Assembly: GCA_963677915.2 (NCBI GenBank)
Contig: CAXXGE010000041.1
Location: 1-64,000, forward strand
Length of the DNA stretch: 64,000 bases
Direction: 5' to 3'
Source of the DNA: G963677915 sp963677915
GTDB taxonomy: Bacteria > Bacillota > Clostridia > Lachnospirales > Vallitaleaceae
Shown: positions 25,830 to 34,250 of the stretch, piece after piece
How the letters are laid out: every line of letters starts with the position of its first letter
Position numbering within the stretch: the first letter of the stretch is position 1
Program-made: the position numbers and the translations under genes
Notes under the pieces: generated by a model
What the model saw: the letters and a program-made list of their open reading frames with translations, nothing else
What the model was told of the DNA's origin: nothing
Database searches by the model: none

Positions 25830-27302
25830 TTGGAAACGATGAAACAAAGTTTAATCAAGATTGTCGGGGCAGGCAATGTCATTGACAATCCGGACGTTCT
25901 AGAGAGCTATTCCAAAGACCAAAGCTTCGCGACTGCCATGAAACCGTGGTTTGTAGCGAAACCTGAAAATGCAGCGCAGGTTCAGGAACTGGTGAAGTGG
26001 GCCAACGAATCGAAGACACCCCTTGTCCCGATCAGTTCCGGCGCCCCGCACTTCAAAGGAGATTCAGTACCCAGCGTTCCTCAATCGGTTATCGTTGATC
26101 TGAGTGGCATGAACAAGATCCTCAACATCAGCCGCCAGCAGAGGATGGTCGTAATCGAGCCCGGTGTGACCTATGGCCAGCTTCAGGCGGCTTTAGCCGA
26201 AAAAGGGCTGACACTATCCACTTCAATCGCACCAAGAGCCACCAAATCCGTCGTCACCAGTGTGCTGGAAATGGAACCGAGACTCAACTGTGTGCATCAG
26301 TTCAACTACACCGAACCTCTAAGATGTACAGAAGTTACCTTCGGGGACGGCAACCAGATTTTCACTGGAGAAGCAGGGAACGGCCCCAAGGATCTTCCGA
26401 AACAGATTGAAGCCGAGAAGTTCCAAGTCATGTCAAACGGTCCCAACATGACTGACCTCGTGAGAATGGTCGTCCAGGCACAAGGCAGCATGGGCATCGT
26501 GACCTGGGCATCACTGAAATGCGAGCTGCTTCCATCAATCAGCAAGATGCGACTTGTACCGGCCAAAAAATCCGTAGACTTGGAAGACTTCGTTTATAAA
26601 GTAATCAAGGTAAGATTCAGCGACAAGCTCTATGTGATGAACAAAGCCTATCTGGCATCATTACTCGGAGATACCGCTGAGAAAATCGATGAGCTGAAAA
26701 AGGATTTACCGAACTGGACGGCCGCCGTCGGTATTTCAGGGGACATCCTGCTGCCTGAGATGAAAGTAAAAGCACAGGAGCAGGATATATCGGATTTCGC
26801 TCAGGCATTCGGGCTGCAGTTGCTTTCCAAAGTGCCTGGTGCAACAGGCGAAGAAGTCCTTACCAAATCCATCAATCCATCCGGCGAGAAATACTGGAAA
26901 CAAACCGCCAAGGGTGCCTTCCAGGACATTTTCTTCATCACAACACTGGACAGGACTTCCAGGTTCATCGATGCAATGTATGAAATGGCCATTGAAGCGG
27001 GATATCCGACAGAAGATATCGGCATCTATATTCAGCCTCAGCATATGGGTACATCCGTTCATCTGGAATTCAGCATGCCATACGACCCGGATGATTCCAA
27101 GGAAGCTTCGAAAGTCAAGGCGCTCTATCAGAAGGCAAGCAAGGAGATGTCAAAGCTTGGTGGATACTATGCAAGGCCATATGATATCTGGTCCAGGATC
27201 CAGCTGAACAAGGACGCGCAATCCTACAGTATCTTGAAGAGACTCAAGGATATTTATGATCCCAACAATATTATGAATACAGGCAAGCTTACTTTGGGAT
27301 AA
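25830..27302 (+). CDS. FAD-binding oxidase/dehydrogenase subunit (PCMH type)
   Basis: About 490 residues from the TTG at 25830, eight bases after AAGGAGG; the next ATG is too far from the site and the longer ORF start lies in the operator. An N-terminal FAD-binding PCMH domain (VPISSGAPHFKGDS, the region that holds the FAD pyrophosphate) and a C-terminal FAD-oxidase domain ending YDPNNIMNTGKLTLG, a signature of the GlcD/VAO family. First subunit of a three-gene operon with a CCG iron-sulfur protein and a second flavoprotein. Likely oxidises a hydroxy acid or alcohol and hands electrons to the iron-sulfur subunit. Substrate unknown. Confidence 0.85.
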   Translation: METMKQSLIKIVGAGNVIDNPDVLESYSKDQSFATAMKPWFVAKPENAAQVQELVKWANESKTPLVPISSGAPHFKGDSVPSVPQSVIVDLSGMNKILNISRQQRMVVIEPGVTYGQLQAALAEKGLTLSTSIAPRATKSVVTSVLEMEPRLNCVHQFNYTEPLRCTEVTFGDGNQIFTGEAGNGPKDLPKQIEAEKFQVMSNGPNMTDLVRMVVQAQGSMGIVTWASLKCELLPSISKMRLVPAKKSVDLEDFVYKVIKVRFSDKLYVMNKAYLASLLGDTAEKIDELKKDLPNWTAAVGISGDILLPEMKVKAQEQDISDFAQAFGLQLLSKVPGATGEEVLTKSINPSGEKYWKQTAKGAFQDIFFITTLDRTSRFIDAMYEMAIEAGYPTEDIGIYIQPQHMGTSVHLEFSMPYDPDDSKEASKVKALYQKASKEMSKLGGYYARPYDIWSRIQLNKDAQSYSILKRLKDIYDPNNIMNTGKLTLG

Positions 27303-27321
27303 CCTAGAAGGAGGATAAGTA

Positions 27322-28596
27322 ATGGCTTTAAAAGATTTCAGACCCATGATGGAACGCTGCAGCAGTTGTGCCAGCTGTAAATTCATACCATTTGATAAAA
27401 TACAAAGCGTCCGTTTTGCTGAGAATTGCCCCAGCATCGGATACTACAATTACAACACCTACTCTGCCAGGGGACGTTTCCAGCTGTCTCAGAGCATTCT
27501 TGACGGAAGAACGGAAATGGATGAGACAACGGTAGAAACGATCCACTCATGCACTTCCTGCGGTTCCTGCGATGTCACCTGCAAAGTATGCAGATACAAC
27601 CTTGAGCCACTCGAGCACAATATCGAGTTGAAAGCGAATGCAGTTGAAAACGGAAAAATCCTGGATTCGCAGATACCTGTGATGGACAACCTGGCCAAAG
27701 AGAACAGCATGATTGTCGGCACGAAAAAAGCCAACCGTACAGACTGGGCCAAAGACCTGAACATGAAGGACCTGTTTGCAGAGCAAGGAGAAGTCGCCTT
27801 CTTTGCCGGCTGCAAATACAGCTATGATCCGAAGCTTCAGCCGATTGCGCAAAACGCGGTCAAATTGCTGCAGGAGGCCGGTGTCGACGTCGGTTATCTC
27901 GGCGCTGCCGACAACTGCTGCACTGGCCGTGCACTTCAGATGGGTTTCAAGAACGCGTTCGAAAAGGGTGCAAACACCAACATCAAGGCCTTTGAGAAAG
28001 CCGGTGTCAAAACGATCATAACGCCTTGCTCGGATTGCTACCATTCCTTCAAGCGCCAGTATGCCAAATTGGGCATGGATGTCGAGGTCCTCCACATCGT
28101 TGAGTACGTGGAGAAACTGATCGACGAAGGAAAAATCAACTTCACCAAATCGGTGCCCATGACAGTGACCTATCATGATCCCTGTCATCTTGGAAGATTG
28201 GGCGAGGATTATGTCCCATGGGATGGCAAGGAGAAGAAGCTCTTCAATCAAGTCCAGATCTGGGAGCCAAGAAGACCTCGGAACAATGGCGCCTATGGCA
28301 TATATGATGCTCCAAGAAACATTTTGAAGGCGATCCCCGGCATCGAGCTGGTGGAAATGGAAAGAATCCGTGAATATTCATGGTGCTGCGGTGCAGGCGG
28401 CGGATGCAGCCAGACGCTTCCAGAGCTTTCTGAATGGACTGCGGGCGAAAGAGTCACAGAAGCCAATTCGACTGGAGCAGATGCCATGGTGACCGCTTGT
28501 CCATGGTGTCAGGACAACTTCACAGGTACGGCTGATGAAGAGGGGAATACGATTGAAATCCTTGACATCATCGAACTTGTACAGAAAGCATTGTGA
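27322..28596 (+). CDS. (Fe-S)-binding CCG-domain oxidoreductase subunit (GlcF/HdrB-like)
   Basis: 424 residues. N-terminal cysteine clusters CSSCASC (about 13-19) and CTSCGSCDVTCKVC (about 77-90) bind [4Fe-4S] centres. Two CCG domains follow: the first with GCKYSYDP, DNCCTGR and CSDCYHS, the second with YHDPCHLGRLGE, SWCCGAGGG and CPWC. This is the plan of GlcF, LldE and HdrB-type electron-transfer subunits. GGAGGATAA site before the ATG, 19 bases after the first flavoprotein. It probably accepts electrons from one or both flavoproteins and passes them to a membrane or soluble carrier. Confidence 0.88.
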   Translation: MALKDFRPMMERCSSCASCKFIPFDKIQSVRFAENCPSIGYYNYNTYSARGRFQLSQSILDGRTEMDETTVETIHSCTSCGSCDVTCKVCRYNLEPLEHNIELKANAVENGKILDSQIPVMDNLAKENSMIVGTKKANRTDWAKDLNMKDLFAEQGEVAFFAGCKYSYDPKLQPIAQNAVKLLQEAGVDVGYLGAADNCCTGRALQMGFKNAFEKGANTNIKAFEKAGVKTIITPCSDCYHSFKRQYAKLGMDVEVLHIVEYVEKLIDEGKINFTKSVPMTVTYHDPCHLGRLGEDYVPWDGKEKKLFNQVQIWEPRRPRNNGAYGIYDAPRNILKAIPGIELVEMERIREYSWCCGAGGGCSQTLPELSEWTAGERVTEANSTGADAMVTACPWCQDNFTGTADEEGNTIEILDIIELVQKAL

Positions 28597-28610
28597 GAGG
28601 AGGCAAATGC

Positions 28611-30278
28611 ATGGCTCTATCAAGAGAAATCTATCAAGCACTTGAAGATATTGTAGGAAAAAGGAATATTTCCGAGAATATGGGTGTTCGCGAGACTTAT
28701 AGAAGTATTCCGGCCCAATCGTCTGCACACTATGGCCCATCCGAAGACTGGACACCGCTGCCACAAGCCGTTGTACTGCCCGGAAGCACGGAAGAAGTGC
28801 AGAATGTCGTTAGAATCTGTAATAAATACGGCATCGAGTTCAAGGCAGGCTCCACCTTCTGGGCAACGATGGCATATATCGGCGGTGATAATGCAATCCA
28901 GCTGGATATGAGGCGCATGAAAAGCATAGAAATCGATGTCAAGAACATGACAGCCATCGTTGAACCCTTCGCTATAGCCGGAACGATTCAGGCGGAAGCA
29001 ATGAAAGTCGGCCTGAACCTGAATATCCCCGGCGTGGGCTGCAGCAGCTCCACCCTTGCGAGTTCGTCCGGATGGGCCGGTTTTGGCCCTGCATCCATTT
29101 TCATGGGAGCGAATCCCGAGAATCTGCTCGGCGCCGAATGGGTGCTGCCGAATGGAGAAGTCCTTCGAACAGGCTCTCTCGGTTCCGGCGACGGCTGGTT
29201 CTGCGGCGAGGGTCCCGGCCCAAGTACCAGGGGTATACTCAGAGGTATTTTCGGGCCTGCAGGCGCAATGGGTGTCTGCACGAAAATAGCTACAAGGCTC
29301 CACCCATGGCCAGGTCCTACCACACTGAAAACCAGAGGTACCATTCCTGCATATAAAGCTGATCTGGGTGACAACTTCAAATGCTACACCCTTTGCTACC
29401 CCGACTGGAAATCCTGGGCACGCAGTGTTCAGTACTTCCATGAAAGCGATCTGCTCTATATCGGACACAGGCAGTTCAGTATGTTCGGCAGGAACCTGAA
29501 AGCGGCAATGCTCCGCATCATTACCGATCCTGATAAGCAGCTTTGCGATCTGGAAACTTTGCTGGAAGACGAGGAAATCATCAAGCAGAACGAAAGCATG
29601 AAACTGGATTATCAAATCGTAATCGCAGGTATGACCGATAGAGATATGGCATACAAAGAGAAAGCAGTCGATGAAATTCTTGCCCTAACTGGCGGTTGGA
29701 AAAATGAAATGATGCTTGAAAAGGATATGCACGACTTTGCATTGCTCTATCTCCTGCGATTGGGGCACAAAAATCTGAACTACGTCATGTGCGGTGCATA
29801 CGAAGGCACATTTGGATTGTCCGGCAATGTTTGGAAGACAGTCGAAATAGTTGAAGATGCTATAGCCATGAAGAGAAAATGGGAACTGGAACATGATCAC
29901 ATTGCTGCAACCGGTGGTGACTCAGCAATGGGCGGCGTATCCGGACTTGGCGGTGGCGGCGTCACCGGCTGGGAGTTCTTCACGAACTTTGATGCCTATG
30001 ACAAGGAATCCATCAGAGGAACATGTGAGTTTGTTGATGGCAACCAGAAATTCCAGACCAAGCATGGATTTGGTCCTGACTTCTGCAGGTGGAATTCAGA
30101 TGTAAGGCACATGAATGGCTACAACTATACCCAGGAGGAACATGATGAAATCTATATCAATGCGCCTCAGCCTATGGTCTATGCTTATCAGTACAAGATG
30201 AGAGAAGCGGTCAACCCCAACAACCTGTGCGGAAGCTACTTGAGAACGCTGACGCCTAGTAAGCTGGAGAGTAAATAG
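28611..30278 (+). CDS. FAD-binding oxidase subunit (VAO/GlcD family)
   Basis: About 555 residues from the ATG at 28611 (AGAGGAGG site 9-10 bases before; the in-frame ATG-like codons upstream overlap the previous stop). PCMH FAD domain with PQAVVLPGSTEEVQNVV and NIPGVGCSSSTLASSSGW, then a long Gly-rich substrate domain (GGDSAMGGVSGLGGGG) and a C-terminal NPNNLCGSYL motif. It is longer than GlcD and closer in layout to vanillyl-alcohol/4-cresol oxidase-like flavoproteins. Having two full flavoproteins with one CCG protein is unusual: GlcDEF uses one full and one truncated flavoprotein. Confidence 0.85.
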   Translation: MALSREIYQALEDIVGKRNISENMGVRETYRSIPAQSSAHYGPSEDWTPLPQAVVLPGSTEEVQNVVRICNKYGIEFKAGSTFWATMAYIGGDNAIQLDMRRMKSIEIDVKNMTAIVEPFAIAGTIQAEAMKVGLNLNIPGVGCSSSTLASSSGWAGFGPASIFMGANPENLLGAEWVLPNGEVLRTGSLGSGDGWFCGEGPGPSTRGILRGIFGPAGAMGVCTKIATRLHPWPGPTTLKTRGTIPAYKADLGDNFKCYTLCYPDWKSWARSVQYFHESDLLYIGHRQFSMFGRNLKAAMLRIITDPDKQLCDLETLLEDEEIIKQNESMKLDYQIVIAGMTDRDMAYKEKAVDEILALTGGWKNEMMLEKDMHDFALLYLLRLGHKNLNYVMCGAYEGTFGLSGNVWKTVEIVEDAIAMKRKWELEHDHIAATGGDSAMGGVSGLGGGGVTGWEFFTNFDAYDKESIRGTCEFVDGNQKFQTKHGFGPDFCRWNSDVRHMNGYNYTQEEHDEIYINAPQPMVYAYQYKMREAVNPNNLCGSYLRTLTPSKLESK

Positions 30279-30295
30279 TAATAAAACCCCTTGAA

Positions 30296-30335
30296 AAAGA
30301 GACAGGGCTGTCGAGCGTGACAGTCCTGTCTCTTT
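30296..30335 (+). terminator. Terminator of the flavoprotein operon
   Basis: 17-base stem (aaagagacagggctgtc / gacagtcctgtctcttt, one mismatch) with a six-base loop, just after the stop codon at 30278. The T-rich end of the stem gives the U-tract. Confidence 0.88.
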
Positions 30336-30430
30336 GTTGATTTTCATGGCAGAACAATATATCATGATTGGTAGAAGTCAGCCCCCATAAATGCTATAAT
30401 AGAAACACTTCGGAAAAGAGGGAGAAACAT

Positions 30431-31810
30431 ATGTTGATCTTGAATTACGACAAACCCCAAAACATACATTTCATAGGCATCGGCGGTATAAGCATGAGCG
30501 GCCTGGCCAGCATCCTGCTGCGCAAAGGCTTCACCGTCACCGGTTCCGATGTGAATAAAAGCGATACGACACGGATGCTCGAGGAGGCGGGTGCTGTTAT
30601 CCATTACGGACACAGACCCGGGAACATTGCCCCCTCGACGGATCTCGTCATTTATACAGTTGCCGTCAAGCTGGACAATCCTGAAATGATGGCAGCCAGG
30701 GAGATGGGCATACCCATTTTCGACAGAGCAGCCCTCCTTGGAAGGCTTTTTTCCGACTTCGAGAAAAGCATCGCCGTCGCAGGCACCCACGGCAAGACGA
30801 CGACAACCAGCATGGTGGCGCATATTCTGGATGCTTCCCATTGCGATCCGACGGTCTCGGTCGGCGGTATCCTGCCCCTGATCGGCGGCAATATCAAGAC
30901 AGGCCAGACAGAATGGTTCGTTTCCGAGGCTTGCGAATACTACGACAGTTTTCTGAAGTTTTTTCCGAAGATAGCCGTCATCCTGAATGTGGAGGCTGAC
31001 CATCTGGACTACTTTGAGGATCTGGCACATATAAGACGCTCGTTCCGTTCGTTTACCGAGAACGTCCCTGCTGACGGTTTTGTCGTCATCAACAGGGAAG
31101 TGGATGATCTTGGCGAGCTGGTTGACGGCATCGAGGCGACAGTGGTTACCTACGGCATAGAGGACGACACAGCCGATTATACCGCGAAAAATATCGTCTT
31201 TAACGACATGGGCTTCGCCAAGTTCGAGTGCTATGAAAAAGGCGAATGTCTGGGCAAGGTCGAGCTTCAGGTGCCTGGCATCCACAATGTCGGCAATGCT
31301 TTAGCGGCTCTGGCTTCAGGCAGATGTTTCGGCCTCCCCCTGCACGACATGTGCAACGGACTCTACCATTTCAAGGGTACCCACAGGCGTTTCGAATACA
31401 AGGGCTCGCTGAGAGGTGTCAGGGTCGTCGATGACTATGCCCACCACCCGACGGAGATCGAAGCGACCATCAAGGCAGTCTCTAACATGACCTGCAAAAA
31501 ACTCTGGGTCATCTTCCAGCCCCATACGTTCACTCGGACGAAGGCGCTTTTCAACGATTTCGCAAAGGCCCTCAGCATGGCGGACGAGGTGGTTCTCGCG
31601 GATATCTATTCCGCTTCAAGGGAAACCGATCCCGGGGACATCCATTCCAGGGACCTGATGCACGCCATCAGAGAGTACGGCACGCCCTGCACCTACCTGC
31701 CCTCCTTCGATGAAATCGAGATTTTCATATTGGAGAACTGCGAACCAGGCGACCTCGTCATCACCATGGGCGCAGGCGATATTTATTTAGTAGGCGAAGC
31801 ACTCGTATGA
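30431..31810 (+). CDS. murC: UDP-N-acetylmuramate--L-alanine ligase
   Basis: 459 residues from the ATG at 30431 (GAGGGAGAAA site). N-terminal Mur domain with FIGIGGISMSGLASILL, ATP-binding P-loop AGTHGKTTTTSMVAHIL, central NVEADHLDYFED, and C-terminal VDDYAHHPTEIEAT, all hallmark MurC motifs. Adds L-alanine to UDP-MurNAc in cytoplasmic peptidoglycan precursor synthesis. Its own promoter is probable (TATAAT at 30395-30400, weak -35). Followed by a REP-like palindrome before dnaD. Confidence 0.95.
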   Translation: MLILNYDKPQNIHFIGIGGISMSGLASILLRKGFTVTGSDVNKSDTTRMLEEAGAVIHYGHRPGNIAPSTDLVIYTVAVKLDNPEMMAAREMGIPIFDRAALLGRLFSDFEKSIAVAGTHGKTTTTSMVAHILDASHCDPTVSVGGILPLIGGNIKTGQTEWFVSEACEYYDSFLKFFPKIAVILNVEADHLDYFEDLAHIRRSFRSFTENVPADGFVVINREVDDLGELVDGIEATVVTYGIEDDTADYTAKNIVFNDMGFAKFECYEKGECLGKVELQVPGIHNVGNALAALASGRCFGLPLHDMCNGLYHFKGTHRRFEYKGSLRGVRVVDDYAHHPTEIEATIKAVSNMTCKKLWVIFQPHTFTRTKALFNDFAKALSMADEVVLADIYSASRETDPGDIHSRDLMHAIREYGTPCTYLPSFDEIEIFILENCEPGDLVITMGAGDIYLVGEALV

Positions 31811-31814
31811 GTGC

Positions 31815-31907
31815 ATGTGTGCCAGGTGCCAGAGGGACGGACCTTTTTGGCACGGGTTGAAAGCCAGTGCCAAAAAGGTCCGTCCCTCTGGCACCCCTGG
31901 CACACAT
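31815..31907. repeat. REP-like palindrome R1 (murC-dnaD gap)
   Basis: Inverted pair of the shared unit: gtgccagagggacggacc followed by tttttggcac, then its reverse complement, with extra outer arms (atgtgtgccagg / cctggcacacat). One of four such structures in the window (see 33968, 40035, 41621). A strong hairpin that could end transcription or be a REP/RAYT-mobilised element. No transposase for it is in the window. Confidence 0.85.
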
Positions 31908-31926
31908 ATCAAACAGGAGGCAACAA

Positions 31927-32973
31927 ATGCAACAAATCAAGTTAATCCCGCCGTCGGCGATGGCTTACACAGCGGTCCAGAATGTGTTTATTGACCGCTG
32001 GCTGTCCAAAACAAACGGCGAATTCATAAAAGTATATCTCTACATGCTGCGCCTGATGGAAGGCGAGGCTTCAACGCTCAGCACCGGCCAGATGGCAGAC
32101 AAGCTCCTCATGATGGAGGCGGACATCATCCGGGCCCTTAAGTACTGGGACCGTGAACATGTCATCAATCTGAATTGGAACGGCAAGGAGCTCGTCGGCA
32201 TCGAGGTGAACATATTGAGCGACGAAGAGGATTCTGATCTGGAGACAGAGCTGGATGCGAACAACCTGCCAGACGCATCACCAAAACCGGCACCACCAGC
32301 CAAGCCCCAGTATGATGCAGAAGCCTACAGGCAGCTCGTTTACTACGCGGAGGCACTGTTTGGCAAGACCCTCAGCCAGACGGACACCGAAATCGTCCTC
32401 AGCCTCGTTGACACCTATCTGCTGACCTTCGATGTCGCTGAATACCTCATTGAAATGGTCGCGCTCAAGAAGAAGAACCTCCAGTACATGGAGAAAGTCG
32501 CCGCGAGCTGGGCCGATCAGGGCGTCGACACGGTGGAGATGGCCAAGGAAGTGAACGACCGCCACAACGGTAACTATTACAAGGTCTTCAAAGCCCTGGG
32601 CATCTACAACCATCAGCCACAGGCCGAAGAAAAGAAGATGATCGACAAGTGGATCAAGGACTACAACTTCGCCATCGAGGTGGTTGAAAAGGCCTGCGGT
32701 ATCACGATCACCTCCATCCACGAACCCAGCCTGAAATACACCGACAGCATCCTGACCAGCTGGTACAGCAGCGGCATCATGTCCCTTGAAGCTGTAGAAA
32801 CCGCTGAAAAGGCTTTCCGGGCCAATAAGAAACAACCCGCTGAAAACACCGCAAAAAAAACAAACACCCGCAGCAAGAACAAGTTCCACAATCACGACCA
32901 GCGCAAGTATGATTTCGACTATCTGGAAAAGCGCATGGATGAAATGCTGGACAAGAAGACAACGAAGAGGTGA
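31927..32973 (+). CDS. dnaD: DnaD-domain primosome protein
   Basis: About 348 residues from the ATG at 31927 (ACAGGAGG site; a longer in-frame ORF upstream is only read-through of repeat R1). N-terminal winged-helix DnaD-type domain (AYTAVQNVFIDRWLSKTNGEF..STGQMADKLLMMEADIIRALKYW), then two DnaD-like DnaB_2 domains (about 135-205 and 235-290; ILTSWYSSGIMSLEAVETAEKA), then a basic tail. Acts in loading the replicative helicase together with the downstream DnaI-like ATPase, four bases away. Confidence 0.9.
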   Translation: MQQIKLIPPSAMAYTAVQNVFIDRWLSKTNGEFIKVYLYMLRLMEGEASTLSTGQMADKLLMMEADIIRALKYWDREHVINLNWNGKELVGIEVNILSDEEDSDLETELDANNLPDASPKPAPPAKPQYDAEAYRQLVYYAEALFGKTLSQTDTEIVLSLVDTYLLTFDVAEYLIEMVALKKKNLQYMEKVAASWADQGVDTVEMAKEVNDRHNGNYYKVFKALGIYNHQPQAEEKKMIDKWIKDYNFAIEVVEKACGITITSIHEPSLKYTDSILTSWYSSGIMSLEAVETAEKAFRANKKQPAENTAKKTNTRSKNKFHNHDQRKYDFDYLEKRMDEMLDKKTTKR

Positions 32974-32977
32974 CCCG

Positions 32978-33964
32978 ATGGGACTTCGCAACTCAGAATT
33001 CAAGAAAATACTTCACGAATACGACCTTCGGCGTCAGCGCAACCGCCGCATCCTGGACAACAGGAAGCAGGAGGTCTATGAAAAGTTCCCCACTCTGATG
33101 GACATCGACCAGCAGATTGCTTCATCAGGCATCAAGACGACCCGCCTTATCATGGAGGAACCCTCGAAACGCGCTTTCTACATAGAAGTGCTGGAGGACA
33201 CGCTGGCCAGCCTCAAGGAATCCAAGGCGGCCATGCTCAGGACAAACGGCTATCCCGAAGACTATCTCCAGCCTATCTACGAATGCGCAGACTGCAAGGA
33301 TACCGGCTACATCGGCAGCGAGAAATGCCATTGCCTCAAGCAGGCGGTCATCAATAAGGCTTACGAGCAGTCCAACCTGAGCGCCATTCTGGAGGTGGAG
33401 AATTTCGACACCTTTGTCTTGGATTACTATGACGATAAAGAGGATCCCTCCACCGGCAAGTCGCCGAGGGATATCGCCAAGCGGAACCTCAACGTCTGCA
33501 GGCATTTCACTGAGACTTTCGATACCGACTTTGAGAACTTGATCCTCCACGGCCAGGCCGGCCTAGGCAAGACTTTCCTGTGCAACGCCATCGCCAAGGA
33601 CCTTTTGGACAGGGGCAAGACGGTCATTTACCTGACCGCCTTCCAGCTTTTCAAGCTCCTCGAGAACTATCGTTTCCACAACGAGGAGAGCGGTGTGACC
33701 CTGGACGAAGTGGACGCCATCTATACATGCGACCTGCTGATCATCGACGACCTCGGCACCGAGGTGGCCAACAGCTTCACCACGTCGGAGCTCTTCAGCC
33801 TCCTCAACACAAGGCTGCTCCAGAAGAAGTCCGTCGTCATCTCCACCAACCTGGCGCCGAGCCGCTGGCCCGACACCTATTCGGACCGGATCGTCTCGCG
33901 CATCTACGGCAGCTACATTTCCCTCGGGTTCACCGGATCGGACATCCGCCTGCGGAAATTCTGA
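32978..33964 (+). CDS. dnaI: DnaI/DnaC-like helicase-loader ATPase
   Basis: About 328 residues from the ATG at 32978 (GAGGTGA site overlapping the dnaD stop). N-terminal helical region, then a zinc-binding motif CADCKDTGYIGSEKCHC (about 96-112), then an AAA+ domain with Walker A LHGQAGLGKTFLCNAI and Walker B LLIIDDLGTE, and sensor motif VISTNLAPSRW. This is the DnaI layout of Firmicutes. Loads DnaB/DnaC helicase at origins and restart sites with DnaD. Ends just before the giant palindrome R2. Confidence 0.93.
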   Translation: MGLRNSEFKKILHEYDLRRQRNRRILDNRKQEVYEKFPTLMDIDQQIASSGIKTTRLIMEEPSKRAFYIEVLEDTLASLKESKAAMLRTNGYPEDYLQPIYECADCKDTGYIGSEKCHCLKQAVINKAYEQSNLSAILEVENFDTFVLDYYDDKEDPSTGKSPRDIAKRNLNVCRHFTETFDTDFENLILHGQAGLGKTFLCNAIAKDLLDRGKTVIYLTAFQLFKLLENYRFHNEESGVTLDEVDAIYTCDLLIIDDLGTEVANSFTTSELFSLLNTRLLQKKSVVISTNLAPSRWPDTYSDRIVSRIYGSYISLGFTGSDIRLRKF

Positions 33965-33967
33965 AAT

Positions 33968-34250
33968 GGAAGGAGTGGCGGGAGTGCCAGAGGGACGGAC
34001 CTTTTTGGCACGGGACCGCGGGGGTGCCACGGGGTCAGACCTTTTGGCACCGGAAAAACGCATACAAGAATCAAAGCCTGAAAATGATATGGATGACTTT
34101 CCTATACTTCATCCATATCGTTCTCAGGCTTTTTGCATGTTTGTATGCTTTATAGTTACACGACCGGTGCCAAAAGGTCTGACCCCCTGGCACACCGCGG
34201 CACCTCCGTGCCAAAAAGGTCCGTCCCTCTGGCACTCCCGCCACTCCCTC
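33968..34250. repeat. Giant nested palindrome R2 of REP-like units (about 280 bases)
   Basis: Outer arms gagtggcgggagtgccag... and their reverse complement at the right end; next inner pair a second unit type (gtgccacggggtcagacc on the left, ggtctgaccccctggcac on the right); innermost a third inverted repeat (gcatacaagaatcaaagcctga / tcaggctttttgcatg..tttgtatgc, and gatatggatga / tcatccatatc). The whole fills the gap between convergent dnaI and yhaN, which end at its two edges. It may serve as a double terminator. Confidence 0.88.

Noticed and set aside
28620..29615. Long minus-strand ORF opposite the second flavoprotein gene
   Set aside because: It mirrors the codon structure of a clear VAO-family gene, has no ribosome site and its protein is low in recognisable motifs.
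30360..30400. Complete sigma-A promoter for murC
   Set aside because: TATAAT is perfect but the only TTG-type -35 lies 21 bases away; kept only as a remark.
31867..31926. N-terminal extension of DnaD (MPKRSVPLAPLAH..)
   Set aside because: It is translated REP-like repeat; the same peptide appears at other copies of the repeat.
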